Assembly: GCA_965178125.1 (NCBI GenBank)
Contig: OZ237754.1
Coordinates: forward strand, 806,001-870,000
From: Bilabrum cf. latius
Lineage: Eukaryota > Bigyra: Bicosoecida > Bigyra > Bicosoecida
Length of the DNA stretch: 64,000 nt
Direction: 5' to 3'
A program made the translations under genes and the position numbers. Below, in pieces: positions 12,301 to 23,437 of this stretch; positions within the stretch are counted from its first letter, which is position 1; every line of letters begins with the position of its first letter. Under the pieces are notes generated by a model. The model had not been told where the DNA came from and ran no database searches. It saw nothing but the letters and a program-made list of their open reading frames with translations.

Positions 12301-12835
12301 CGAGAACGGCTCGGTAGACTCAGTGGATCAGGAGGGCGGTGAACATGGTGATGGTGATGGTCATGGTAATATCGGTCGTGGGATTGAAGTAGACAACGGG
12401 GGCGGTAAGGCTGAAAGGGATGGTGGCGCCGACCCAAATGCGGTTGTTGACAGTGCAGGCGCCGTGGCGGCCCAGGCAGACGCACTGCTGGCTTGGCTAG
12501 ACGCTCGGTCGGCCATTGGCCCAGTGCGAGCACGGGGCAACTGCTTGCTGCTCGGTCGCATGAGTGCGGTCGGGGGCGCGCCTGGGACCAGAGGGGTGCC
12601 AGGAAAGGGGACCAAAAAGGAATCAAAACAAGGATCAAAGAAGGATGCACTCAGGGGGGCCTAGAGGGATGCTTCAAGCAAGTCAGGTGGTGTTGCGAGC
12701 ACGGATGGAGACGAAGACGATGGAGCGAACACGCCCCCGGCCGTCCGCAGCGTGTTCGTCAGCTCGGACCAGCGGTTGGTGATCGCTGGGCTGGATGATG
12801 GGTGCGTTGGTCTGCTGTACAAGGAGTTCAAGTGA
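6362..12835 (+). CDS. Giant FAN/NSMAF-like BEACH-WD40 protein
   Basis: 2,157 residues, ATG at 6362 to TGA at 12833, with eight in-frame TAGs (6437, 6656, 6761, 8084, 9275, 11222, 11900, 12662). FAN (NSMAF) is an adaptor for TNF signalling to neutral sphingomyelinase; BEACH proteins act in membrane traffic. The N-terminal GRAM-like part matches FAN (LLDLNEGEHYFEE; FHVASKAIYFEPES). The BEACH domain spans about residues 640-985, with FEYLAVLNSAAGRS, QYPVFPWVIRDYES, YRSHYSNQSYVIFYL, VKELVPEFY, WIDLVFGSRQRG and the closing LGQTPSQLF. A WD40 propeller fills the C-terminal half, split by Gly/Ala/Gln-rich inserts, and ends IAGLDDGCVGLLYKEF, as FAN ends on a blade. It is more than twice the usual length (about 900) because of the linkers. 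Introns were not needed. An upstream exon is possible. Confidence 0.88.
10971..11031 (+). repeat. GGGCAA hexanucleotide array encoding Gly-Gln repeats
   Basis: About nine imperfect copies inside the BEACH-WD40 gene, in frame, giving a Gln-Gly dipeptide run in a loop between WD40 blades. Confidence 0.8.
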
Positions 12836-13147
12836 GTTGCCTAGTAGGGCAGCTCCGGTTCCGTTCCTGTGGTGAGATGCCGCGACCACAAAAGCAGAAG
12901 GCGTTTGCCAAGACTATGTAGCAAAACCCTGCTTAGCTTGACTTCCACATGTTAATTGATGATGAATTCCGGTCGAAAGTGCACCGAGGAGATGTAAAAC
13001 AAGAAGAACCGTGCTATGCGCCTCAATGCACTGCACTTTCTGCCTGGCCACACCATGTTAGGGCACTTTGATTAATCGCATCAACAGTCGTACCGGGTAC
13101 CCTCTTCCGTAGATATGCCTGAAGGGCGCGCTCAATGGAGGCACCCA
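12836..13147. other. Convergent intergenic region
   Basis: 312 bp between two TGA stops. It is AT-richer than the genes; I see no further feature. Confidence 0.5.
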
Positions 13148-15653
13148 TCACAGCCCGAAGGACGGGTCCTGGGCCGGCTTGAAGAATGCCTCGAGCACCT
13201 GTGCCAGCGCCTCCTGGTCCTGCTTGTGCGCCGGCTGCCCCGCGAGGTTGGTACGCTCCCACGGACCGTCGAAGCTGCTGCCCACGTCGCCCGCGTGGTC
13301 GTACAGCTGCTCCGCGTGCGGGGTGCCGTCCCACGAGCTGCTGTTGGTGGAGCTGCTGAACTCTGCGGATCTCGGGAACAAAGAATCGGAGTGTGTGTGA
13401 GATAGTGGTGGTGGAGGGGGGAGGAGCGGGTCCAAGATGGTCACGTTGGCTAGCAGCAGGGTGCTCCATCTCGGTGGTCGGGGCGAGAACCGGCGTGCGG
13501 CACATGTTGCGTAGTGCATCTGCGGCAACGGCAGTATCGCACATGCCCGAGGACCGGCGGTACTGAGTCATAGCATCATGCAGCTCTCACCTCTCCATTC
13601 GATGTACCTCCACCTGGACGTCCGCACGGAGTATCCCATGTACTCGGTGTCGTACGACTCGCAGTGGTCCGTGTCCCACCACTCGGGGAGGCTCCCGTGG
13701 CTTGGGTTCTCGGAACAGTGGGGGTACTGCGTGAAGCTCGCGGTGCCGTTAGGGAGGCCACCCAAACGGAGGTGCTCGGCCAGATCCAGCAGCCGCTCGG
13801 GGGCGTCTTGTTCCCTGGCCCTGGCGTCCATCTCGGCCGCGAACGCCTTGGTAGCCGCGTGCTCCAAGGGAACGGAATAGCTCGGGTCCTGGAAGACCCA
13901 CGCCAGCGACGCGCCGTCAAGCTCGTCTTTCTGCGAGGGCTCTGGCCCCTCGATCAGGTCGGCCAGGGTGGCGTACATGTCCACCAGGTTGGCCTTCACG
14001 AGGGTGGCACGGCCCGCGGTCTGGGGATACCAAGGAGCCCTGACTATGAGTGGGACCCTGGCCACTTGTTCCCCGAGCTGTTCCTTCATGTACTGGTTGT
14101 TCTCTCCGATCCTGTACCCGTGGTCACCGTGTATGACCACTGCCGTGTCCTGATCCAGCCCTAGGGCCTCCAGCTCGTCCAAGATGCGGCCCAGCTGCTC
14201 GTCCATCCACGTGATCGAAGAGTAGTACGCGCGCCTGACCTGCGTACGTGCGAGTGAAATCGATCGCTTACAAAGCGGGGGTGGGAGGTGCAAGTGGAAG
14301 CCAATGAATCGCGGGCTGTGTTTATGATATGCGGCATCTCATAGAGGCAGATGGCGTGTAGGTGGTGGGAGCAGGAGCAGTCGGTGCAGCACCTCTCACG
14401 GTCTGCTGGATGTGGAGCGGTACGGTGATGTCCGTGAAATTGGGCGCGTATATCTCGTTGGGCAGGGTGGGCACGGTAAAGTTGTTGTACTTGTAATGGC
14501 CCTGCCTGTGGTAGGCGATGGGGGGGTAGCCCTCGCTGATGCCCTGGTACTTGGCTGGCACGATGTGGCTGCTGTCGTTGGCTGGTCCGTACATGTCCCA
14601 GATCCGCTGGGGAACACGGAGGGGGACGTGGGGACGGGCGAAGCCCGCAAAGATGGCGAAGGGCTTGCCCGCGTCGTGCGCTTTGTGCAGCGCCTCGATC
14701 GTGTGGTTGGCCAGCCTGTGGTCATAAAACGAGTCGTCGGGCAGGTCAAGCACGCACCACGTGTCGATCTCTGAGGCGGACGCGCCGCCGGCTTTGCTGC
14801 CCTTGGCGTGGTTAGGGCAGTGGCCGTCCCCCTCCACGTAGTAGGAGAAGTCGAAATACTGCAAAAAGGCATTGTCCCAACTCTTGTCACCATCGAAGTC
14901 CTTGGGGCAGTGGGGGTGGAACGTCTTCCTGAGAGCAAGAGGTCAAAGCGAAGTGAGGCAATCAAGCGCATGCTTTGAGGGACCGAAAGAATGCAATTCA
15001 TGAAGGCCTATTCGAAATGGCCATGGTAGATCTGGCGCTGATCCAGTGCTGCTCGTCTCACCCTCCCCCGATCGTGATGCGATTTGCCTCGTCCTTAAAA
15101 TACCCAGGCATCGTGCGCCAGGACTGAGGATCGCCCTTGCCATCGATCCGAAAGTTAACGGAGCCCGAGTTGTGCCATACCCGGGTCTTTGCTGGCCGTC
15201 GGCCAGTCATGAAGGAGCTGCGAGGTAGATCGCGGTGCAATAGCATACTTTCGCATTCGATCTTGCTTGCACACACGGTCCGGCCCTCTTTGCAGAACAC
15301 CTTACCTACGCGCCGGATCACACACTGGCGCCGCTGTAACTGCGCTCTTGAATGAGAGACCTGTTTGTGCGAGCTTGTCGAGGTTGGGTGTTTGCAGGAT
15401 CGTATCGCCATCCTGTAGCCAAGACGCGATCTCCGCCCGAAAGTCATCCGCAATTAAATACAAGCTGCAGAGAAATGGGCGGATAGTAAGCGGGGCGGGA
15501 TCCGCGCATGCAGTGAATACTGCAGCGAGTTACAGTCGGATCGAGTACCGGTGCCGCAGCCTTGGCTCACACGTTCCGGGGCGCAGCAGCAGCCCGAGTC
15601 GTGAGGACGCATGCTATCATGCTTGCAGCAGCGACCGTTGCAGATATTCGCAT
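13148..15653 (-). CDS. Iduronate-2-sulfatase-like sulfatase
   Basis: Six exons join in frame with GT-AG introns: 15653-15571, 15464-15306, 15217-15062, 14928-14400, 14239-13591, 13362-13148 (596 residues, TGA stop, no TAG). Exon 1 is a signal peptide (MRISATVAAASMIACVLTTR). The metal and substrate motifs follow the IDS pattern: NVLYLIADDFR, then CDPARSSFMTGRRP, whose Cys is the residue converted to formylglycine, then YFKDEANRITIGGGKTFHP, the FARPHVPLR segment, and VVIHGDHGYRIGENNQYMKEQ. The C-terminus keeps the SQYP..MGYS(V/I)RT..WRY pattern. IDS removes 2-sulfate from iduronate in heparan and dermatan sulfate in lysosomes. In this organism the substrate could be another sulfated polysaccharide. 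Confidence 0.9.
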
Positions 15654-15879
15654 GTCTAGAAACGGACTGAGGCGGTAGAATTGTACCGTGTGACGCGCTC
15701 ATCATGCAACGGGTGGCCGCGCCATCCGGAATCCGGCTCCTGCGGAACCAGCCTGATCTCTGTTCAACTCCTGTCCATCGCACGCAAGGCACGCAAATCC
15801 AAAACGCACACCCGCATTGACATGCAGCACGTAATCTATGCATCTAATCAGTCCTCATGCATGACCCCCCAGCCCCCGT

Positions 15880-18800
15880 TCACTCTGTCAGGTCGTGCAG
15901 CACATGCACCGCCCCTGCACGCCCACCCGTCACCCTGCCCTCCGTACCGCCAGCCGATGATGACCCGGGTCCCGCCTGGGCGATCCCCGCCCCGCTGGCG
16001 ACCCCGAGCGTCGACCGATGAACCCTCACGAACCCCGCGCCGGCCTCCGCCTCGCCCTCGCGGATCGGCCCGCTGCCGCGCTCGTCAAAGTCCTCTTCAT
16101 CTTCCTCTTCCGACCTCGATCCACCGATGGACTTGCGACCGCCCCCGCGCCTGGGCCGCCCTGCACCCGACGAGCCCGAAGGAGAAGATGCCTCACCGCC
16201 GTCCCCCTCGATCGGAGCCGGCATGGGCCGGTAGAGCACGCTGAACTGGCGCCGGGCCCACACTGCCTTGGTGCTGGGTGGCTCGACCCCGCCGGTTTGG
16301 ACACCTCCGTCGGGAGGTCCTTCCAGTTGCGGCGGCTTGCGATTCCATAGGCCCTCGACGAACGTTCCTTGGATGGCGGGCGGGTCCACTGCGACGCCGC
16401 CGCCATCGCCGCCGTGATAGGAGACTGCTGCTGCTGCTGCGGAGGCACCGCCGTCTGCACCACCGTGCGCTGCACCCTCCGCCGCCAGAGGCCGGAAGAA
16501 CTCGTGCATGGCCACGTCCCGCATGCCGCCCGCGCCGCCCCCCAGCCGTTTGCTCGGATCCGTTTCCAGGAGCGCTCCCACCAGTTTCCGCGCGACGTCC
16601 GGGAAATCCTCCGGAAACGCCTCCTCGACCTCCCTGGCCCCGAACCGGACCACCTTCTCCAGCGTCTCCTCCGGGCTCTCTGCCCACAGGGGCGGCTTCC
16701 CTGCCAGCAAGAAGAAGATCAGGCAGCCGAGGGCCCAGGCGTCGGTGGCTGGGCTGGGCCGCCCGCCCCCCCTCACCAGCTCGGGGGCCATGTACCCCGC
16801 TGTTCCCTCCAGCCGGTCCTCTTCATCCGATCCTTTGGCTTGTCCTGCGGAACCGGATGCCTCGCCCTTCGATTGAGACTCCGAATCTGCCGCCTTCGAT
16901 AGTTTCTTCGTCTCACCATGTCCCCCCCCTTGCGCCTCCAGACCCCGATCCGGATCCGATCCGTCCGCACTCGTCACACCCCCATCACTCGTCACACGGA
17001 GACCCAGGTCTGCCTCCCAGCCCCCGTCCCTCAGGTTGGCAAAGACGTCCCCGGCCTCCTCCAGCAGCCTCTGGCCCTTGGGCTCGCAAGGCCTTACGGC
17101 ACCGAAATCGGTGAGCTTCGCGTGACCCGCCCCCGTCAGCAGCACGTTCTCGGGCTTTAGGTCCCCAAAGGCGAAGCCCAGCTCGTGCACGGCCGCCAGC
17201 GCCGCCACCAGCTCCCCCGCGATGTGACGAGCGCAGGCGGGAGAAACCGCCCCGTGGCGCACCACGTGAGAGTGTAGGTCCCCCCGGGTGGCCAGCTCCG
17301 CCACCAGAAACGCCCCCTGCCTGTACCGGAACGAGGCCACGAGTCTGGCCACGCAGGGGTGCTGCACGGCTCTAAGCACCGCCACCTCTCGCCTGACGCT
17401 GGCCTCGTAGCCCATCCGTTTCATCAGCTCGGTGGACACCTGTTTGACGGCGAAGCTGGGCCACTGGGACCTGCCCACCGATGGATTGACCACCATGGCC
17501 TTCTTGACGGTGCTGAACGCCCCTTTGCCCAGCTTCCCTGCGAACACGAGCTGCAGGAACTTCAGGTCGGGCTGCACGGCGGGGGCAGGGCTGAGGGTGC
17601 CGTCGGGCTTCTCGCCGCTCCCTGCCGCCGCCGCCCGTTTTTGTCCGTTGAGTTCCTCCCTGTTCTCCATCCCCGAGGAGATGCTCTCGAGCAAGTGCTC
17701 GAAGAAGGCGAGCAACTCGGCGGAGGGGGCACCCGGCGGTGGGACCCGAGTGGGGCGGGATGGTGCACTGCATGCAGGTGCAGGTGCAGGTGCAGACAGC
17801 GACGAGGAGGAGGAGGAAGCTGAGGCTGAGGACTAGCCATTTGCAGGCGACCCCTTCACTGGCCCGCGCCTTTGCCCATGCCCGGCAGCCGCCTCGGCAG
17901 GTGCCCCTGCCCTAGAGGCGTCCGTGGGCTTGATGGACCCGGAGCCGGAACCACCCTTGCCCCCGTGCGCTGCCACCGCCCAGGGCGCCACCCCCGTGAC
18001 CCCAATCTGGGGACTGACCCCGCTTCCCCCGGGGGTGCCCCCCGGCATCACCGCCACGTACTTGGAGAGGCCAGCGCCACCCCCTGCCTTGCTACCATTG
18101 CTCGGCATCGCACTCGTCACACTGCCAGAGGGCATGGGCACCGCTCGAACGGCAGGGGGTCGGGACGCGCGTACCGACATGCTCGTGTGGTGTGACGAGC
18201 CATCCCGCGTCAACTGCTGATGACCCGGACCACCCGAATGCATCGGCTGCTGCTGCTGCTGCTGCTTGTGCTTTTCCATTTTCTTCTGCTCGGCTCGCTC
18301 CGTGGCCGTGAGGGGCACCTGGGAGCATCGTGAGACTGCTCGGCGCACCGCCGCCAGCCACTGCTCCTCTCCTTCTCCTTCTCCTGCTCCCTCGTCTTCC
18401 TCCTCCTGTGCATCCTACTCTGCTGCCACTGCCGCTGCCGCTGCTACCGTCCCACCGGCGCTTGTCTCCTCCCTCAAGCCTCCGACGCAGGCCGCGCGCA
18501 TCGCCTCCGCCGCCGCCCTCCTCATCTTGCTCGCGCCCGCGTTCCACGAGGGCCTGCCCTCCTGCAGCACCGCGGGGAGCAGCCGGCTGGCGACCATCCC
18601 GGCGGTGGCGCGGTCGCGCTGGAGCCCCTCCACGATTTGTTCCCTGGAGAACAAGCGGAGGGCCCGCTGGGAGATGGACGCGTGCTCGGACAGCATCGCG
18701 CGCTCGAGGACCGGCAGCACGACCGTCCACGCGGAGTGAAGGTCCTTCCGGGGAACAAGGCGGGCGAGCACGGCCTCGGCCGACTGCAGCAGGAACGGCG

Positions 18801-20061
18801 TCTTTTTGCTGGCCCCGTCCTTGGCCTCTGGCACGCACTGCATCAGCCCCGCGAGGCACTCAACGGACATATGGGGGCTCCTCTCGCACGCCGCCAGCAG
18901 GCACCGCGCGAGGTCCTGGTGGTAGAGTGCCAGCATGGCGGTGAGCTCGTTGGCCATGCGGTGTGACGAGTACAGGGGCAGGAGCACCTCGCGGAGGAGG
19001 GGGGGGATGGGGCCCTCGCGAGAACCCCCGGGGGACGACGGGGGACCTACACTCTCCGATGGGGGCAGGCCCAGCAGGATGGACCGGAGCATCCGCAGGA
19101 GCCCGCAGGTCCCGGGGGCGCCGCGAATCGTTGGTTCCGCTGCGTAGTTCCGCAGCGCGGCGCCGATCTGGGCGCGGATCCTGGCCCTCTGGTTCCGGAG
19201 GCACCAGTATCCCCAGCGAAGGTTCGCTTCGGCTTCGGCGACCTCGGGCCCCGAGGCGGCGCCTGCGAGCCTGCGGACGAGAGCGGGGCCCAGAGCGGCC
19301 GGGGCCTCCGCTTCGAAGGCCCCGCGGTCGAACTCGGGGAAATGTCTCGCCAGCCGGCACACCTCCTGCGCCGCCATGCGCCACTCCACCCCCGGGCTGG
19401 GGTCCGCCGGGGGGGGGTCGCACCGGGAGGGGGTCGGCAGCGCGATGCGCTTGGAGGGGCGCTCGTCGCCGCCTGCTGCCATGGGCTGGGCGCCAGGGCC
19501 GGCTGGGCCGTGGCGGCTGCTCACATGTTCGGTGCGTGGTACACGTGAAGGCCCTGCTGGTTTGCTACTCGTGCTGTGCTGTGTTCCGTTGCCAGATGTG
19601 TCCGAGGCAGCTGGGGCAGGTCCAGCCGTGGAGGGCGGGGGCGGCATAGCCTCGCTAGCTCGCGATCCGGGAGCACGAGCCAGCGTACTTTCAATTGTTA
19701 CCTGTACCTTGGTTGCAGATCCTTTCAGCTCGCCTTGCTTGCTCCGGCGTGGCGGCGGACCGATCGAAGCCCACGGACCGGGCAGCGCATTCGGTGGCGG
19801 AGACTGCGCACCATAATACCAAATGGACAGGTGCCTGTAAACATTGGGCGTGAAATCCAACTCTCGTAGCTGAGCTCGCCTTGTCCACACCAAAACATCA
19901 CGTGCGGCCCGTAAATGGTGAGGTTTGATTCCTCCCCTGAGGGGAGCTTGCGGCTTGCCCTTTGGCAGCGAGGAGCTGCGCGAATTTGCGACAGATCCAT
20001 CATTGCCGGTGGCCGCTTGCAGTCTTGCGATCAACACCTGTTCGGTGAGATCGCCCTCCAT
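15880..20061 (-). CDS. Fusion of PP2A B56 regulatory subunit and AGC/PDK1-like kinase
   Basis: One uninterrupted frame of 1,393 residues, ATG at 20061 to TGA at 15880, with TAGs at 18415-18417 and 17833-17835. Residues about 232-545 match the C-terminal half of B56 (B'), a PP2A targeting subunit: LALYHQDLARCLL, the PFLLQSAEAVLARL repeat, HASISQRALRLFSREQIV, WNAGASKMRRAAAEAM, then the charged tail EEQWLAAVRRAV. A Gln/Ser/Gly-rich linker follows. Residues about 835-1200 form a kinase: GKLGKGAFSTV, FAVKQV (Lys), DFGAV, an insert of about 100 residues in the activation loop, GYMAPEL and the AGC-type end DPSKRLGGGAGGM..HEFF. The HRD triad reads FGD (GFAFGDLKPEN). No stop or splice signal is needed between the halves. 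The N-terminal 230 residues are unrecognised and may include an unspliced intron. Confidence 0.8.
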
Positions 20062-20527
20062 GCGCAAAGGCGAACAATTAACTCAACAGTGTCTGTCCAT
20101 TTGCGGACGCAGAAAGGACTCGGAGCTCCGAATCCACGCCGGCACGATCCAGACCAGCTCGACAACTTTGGTCCGAAAATTAAGATTCTCTTGCTTGCTT
20201 CGTTCGAAGTTGACACGTCGGCGATCTACGTAAAGACAACTTTTCACGTCTCCCAACTGTCAGGTCCAGCGTGGATCTCTTTCGCATGTCTGCTGCCCGG
20301 GATTCAGTTCGCAAGTCTGCTGCCCGGGATGCCTTTTGCATGTCTGCTGCAAGGGATTCAGTTCGCAAGTCTGCTGTAAGGGATGTGACCTCCTCCTGAC
20401 TGCCGCCTGCTCGTAACAGACTCGTCATACGCCACTTGGCGATCCGATCACCCGGAGCCGCTCCCAGGATTCTTGCTGACGCTCCGATGCCATCACAATT
20501 CACCAGCTGAACCGACTTGCTCAGCCA
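20062..20527. other. Divergent intergenic region with a small tandem repeat
   Basis: 466 bp between the starts of the B56-kinase gene (-) and the secreted protein gene (+). It holds the 27/54-bp tandem repeat listed separately; no gene is seen. Confidence 0.5.
20284..20384. repeat. 27-bp / 54-bp tandem repeat
   Basis: GCATGTCTGCTG starts at 20284 and 20338 (54 bp apart). The half unit GCAAGTCTGCTG lies 27 bp inside each, giving about four diverged 27-bp units. Confidence 0.75.
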
Positions 20528-22573
20528 ATGAAAACCATCGTAAGTGACATTGCAACGCTTGGCAAGCTATCATAACTCCATACGGGGTGCCCAATCATCA
20601 GAACAGAAGCGCAATCCGTGCAGTGCTATCCTTGCCTACTGCTATCCGTCTGTTTGGTCACGCTGCACCGATGGCTCCCACGGAGGGAACGTGGTGCTAC
20701 TGCGGCACATCTTCAACTGCCATGTACCTATGAATGATCAAATATATCAACACGTGCTAGTTTCCGACGTCTCTCGCCGCAGGCTGCTGCCCTTCTGCTG
20801 GCTCCAGCAGCGCTATGCGGGTTTGGACACGCGGGCGTGCTGCCACTGCAAAAGACCATCTATGCAGACATCAAGCTTGGCATCCCAACAAAGCCGCTCG
20901 CATTCGGCGATATCGTACACGTGCAGATCAATGCGCAGGGGTGCGAACAGCTGGTGCAGTTTCGCGACAACGGCACAGCCAAGGGTGAGCCCACCGGAAT
21001 GGCCTACAAGCTGTTCGCCGCTGTGCAGGACCCGGTGACCAAGAAGAGTGTGCTCGTGGACCAGAGCAATGCCGTGAGTCAGCCCGTGCTGAACATCACC
21101 AGCGCCGTACCCTCGCCTCAGACCCTGGACTTGTTTGTGGCCGTCACCGGCTCTCCACCACGCGCCGAGGAGCCCCCTCCCGGGATGTTGACTTTGACCC
21201 AGAGCTCCAAATGCCTCGCCAAGAGCGTGCGGGCGGAGCGCGGCATGGCTCCGCATGATCCCTCCATCCCGCTGGTCCAGCGGCCGGGAGGAGATGCCGT
21301 GGATCTGCAGCTTCTCGGGATCTCCGTGCCTGCCGAGCTAGCCAAGACATCCGAGGACGCACCCAACCCTGCCAGCGTGGTTGTGCTGTACCCTCCCAAT
21401 ATGCTGGAAAACAAGATCTCGGTGGTGGGGTACGGTCCGCAGTACGACCGCTGCATCAACTCGCAGGTGTGGTACGAGCTGCAGGGGGTGTACACGCAGG
21501 GCGGAGGCACCAAGCTGTGCTCTGCATCTAGCTCTGACAATGAGTGCGGCACCGTGTCTCTCTGCGAGCAGCCCGCGAGCCTCAAGTCGACTGACCTGAT
21601 CTTCTCGCTGAAGGGCCTCGTCGGCCTGGCCCAATTCGTGGGCATCTTCCCCGCGGTCACCGTGGACTCCGCCCCCAGCCGGTCTCCGGTGGCGCCTGTG
21701 CCCGCCCGAGGCTCTCTGCTGGAGCAGGTGCTGCGGAGCACGGAGATGCCCGACGTGTCCAGATTCGAGTACGCCTCCCTGAAGTACGCCACGGAGCTCT
21801 TCAACATCCAGTACCAGAAGCCGCTGAGTGTGACGTATTCGCTGGATTCCCAGTGCAACAACACGTTCACTGTTGTGCCGGCAAAGGGGGCCGAGTTTGA
21901 CACGCAGATCACGGTGTTCCTCGGTGACACGGTCGTGGCCAAGTCATTCGTGGAGCAGACCCCCACCGCCACGTTCTCTGCTTCTGTGGGCTCGCCCACG
22001 GATCTGGAAGCGGTGGTCTCCATCTTCGGAGGGGCACCCTGGACGGCCATCGCGAACGTCACCATGTATTGGCAAGCCAAGGGGTCATGCGTCAATGACG
22101 ACTCCGCACTGCTCAGGGCCAACAGTCGGCCCGCGGGCAAGGTCATCCGCCAGACCGGACAGATGCCGAGCAGCAGCAGCGATCCCACGGTAGGGGCCAC
22201 TCGGCTGGCTGGCGTATCGTTCGGGGGGGCCTACACGGTGGACGCCACTGCCGCGCCCAGGGAGACGACGCAGATTGCCCTCTTGTCTCCGCGTGTGCAG
22301 GACGATACCACCGTCAACATCACGCAGATGAGCCAGGGGGCCGTGAGCTGCCCCGCCACCGGCAAGCTGCCCTTCTTCAAGTTCGCCAACGTCACTGCCA
22401 ACCGTGGCGCCACGTGCCTGTGCACGGCAGGGCCGGCCGATGCGCCTGCGTGCAGTCAGGTGACTGGGTGCAAGCTGAACAAGGACATGGCATCGTTCGA
22501 GGCCAACGCATTCATGCAAGGGGTGCAGGAGGCCGGGACCGCCGTTGGGCTCAGCTGGGACGCGCGGGTGTGA
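20528..22573 (+). CDS. Secreted glycoprotein of unknown family
   Basis: Two exons: a 12-base first exon 20528-20539 (Met-Lys-Thr-Ile, donor GTAAGT), intron 20540-20782, then 20783-22573 (acceptor CTCTCGCCGCAG), giving 600 residues and a TGA stop with no TAG. The join creates a textbook signal peptide, MKTIAAALLLAPAALCGFG. The mature part is Ser/Thr/Val-rich with scattered Cys and several N-glycosylation sequons (NIT, NNT, NVT), as in extracellular or cell-surface proteins. I see no second membrane segment and recognise no domain. The flanks are the divergent B56-kinase gene and PRMT9 downstream on the same strand. Confidence 0.7.
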
Positions 22574-23437
22574 GTGCAACAGCCCGGGCTTGGAGGGATG
22601 ATGGCGCGTGCAGGATGCTTTGTACACGGCTTGCGGCTGGTGTTGATCTATTCTTAGGCGCGGGGGTGCACGCATCGTGCCCCTGGCTTCAGATGGACTG
22701 CATCAGTAGCAATCCGGTGTCGGGCGTGTTCTTCCCGCGTGCGATCCCACACAACTTGCTAGCTTCGCTTTGAGTCATACATGCAGTTTAAGACACTCAT
22801 TTCATAAAGTCCTTAGGGTACCAATATGTCCAATCAGTCCGTGAATGTTTAATTTAGTCCGTCCTCAAGTACGGGTCTAGATCTAGGATTCCAGATCTGT
22901 TCCAGATTCAATGAGCGCTATTGCGGCGCAGAAAGAAAGGCTGAAAGGGGTCCTAGAGGCTGCCAGTGGGGGATACGAGACCATGTCACCTGCGGAGGTG
23001 GTAGTCATGAGGCAATCTGTCCGTGTACAGTCAGTGCTCGAGGCGGCCAAGTCCCCCTTCGCCGGAAAAGAGCAGGAACCGGTGCAAGCGAGCGGCGCAA
23101 GGGGGAGCGAGCGGGCCTCATACGGCACGTCTTGGTATGCTGTTGGGGCATTGGGGATCGGAGGTCACTCATCACTCGGATCCTCTGCGTCAAGGCTGGC
23201 GGTGCTGCGACAGTGGGGTGCCACCAGTGACGTGGCTTGGGGGCAGGGGTGGCAGCGGACCTCCAGCGGGATTCGAGGGCATGTCTGCTGCGGGGCTGGA
23301 CCAATGATGGATCAGTGCTTCCATACGTGACCCACAGCAGCGCCAGACTTTGTAAATTGGGGCATTGCGCAGAACGGAACCGGCTGCCACTGCAACTTCA
23401 CTTGACATGTCCCCTGTGCCACTCGTGGTTCCTTTGC
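22574..23437. other. Region between the secreted protein gene and PRMT9
   Basis: 864 bp. It contains a CTAG/AGATCT-rich tract near 22876 and the hypothetical open frame 22911-23330, which could be an upstream PRMT9 exon. I see nothing else I can name. Confidence 0.4.
22911..23330 (+). CDS. Hypothetical open frame upstream of PRMT9
   Basis: 139 codons from ATG to TGA. The first 60 residues are helical and protein-like (QKERLKGVLEAASGGYETMSPAEVVVM); the rest is low complexity. It may be a 5' exon of PRMT9 spliced into 23438 or beyond, or a chance frame. I do not recognise it. Confidence 0.25.
   Translation: MSAIAAQKERLKGVLEAASGGYETMSPAEVVVMRQSVRVQSVLEAAKSPFAGKEQEPVQASGARGSERASYGTSWYAVGALGIGGHSSLGSSASRLAVLRQWGATSDVAWGQGWQRTSSGIRGHVCCGAGPMMDQCFHT

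Noticed and set aside
6362-12835. Split of the BEACH gene, and others, into many small genes or decayed pseudogenes
   Set aside because: All breaks are TAG, never TAA, TGA or frameshift, and family motifs continue in the same frame.
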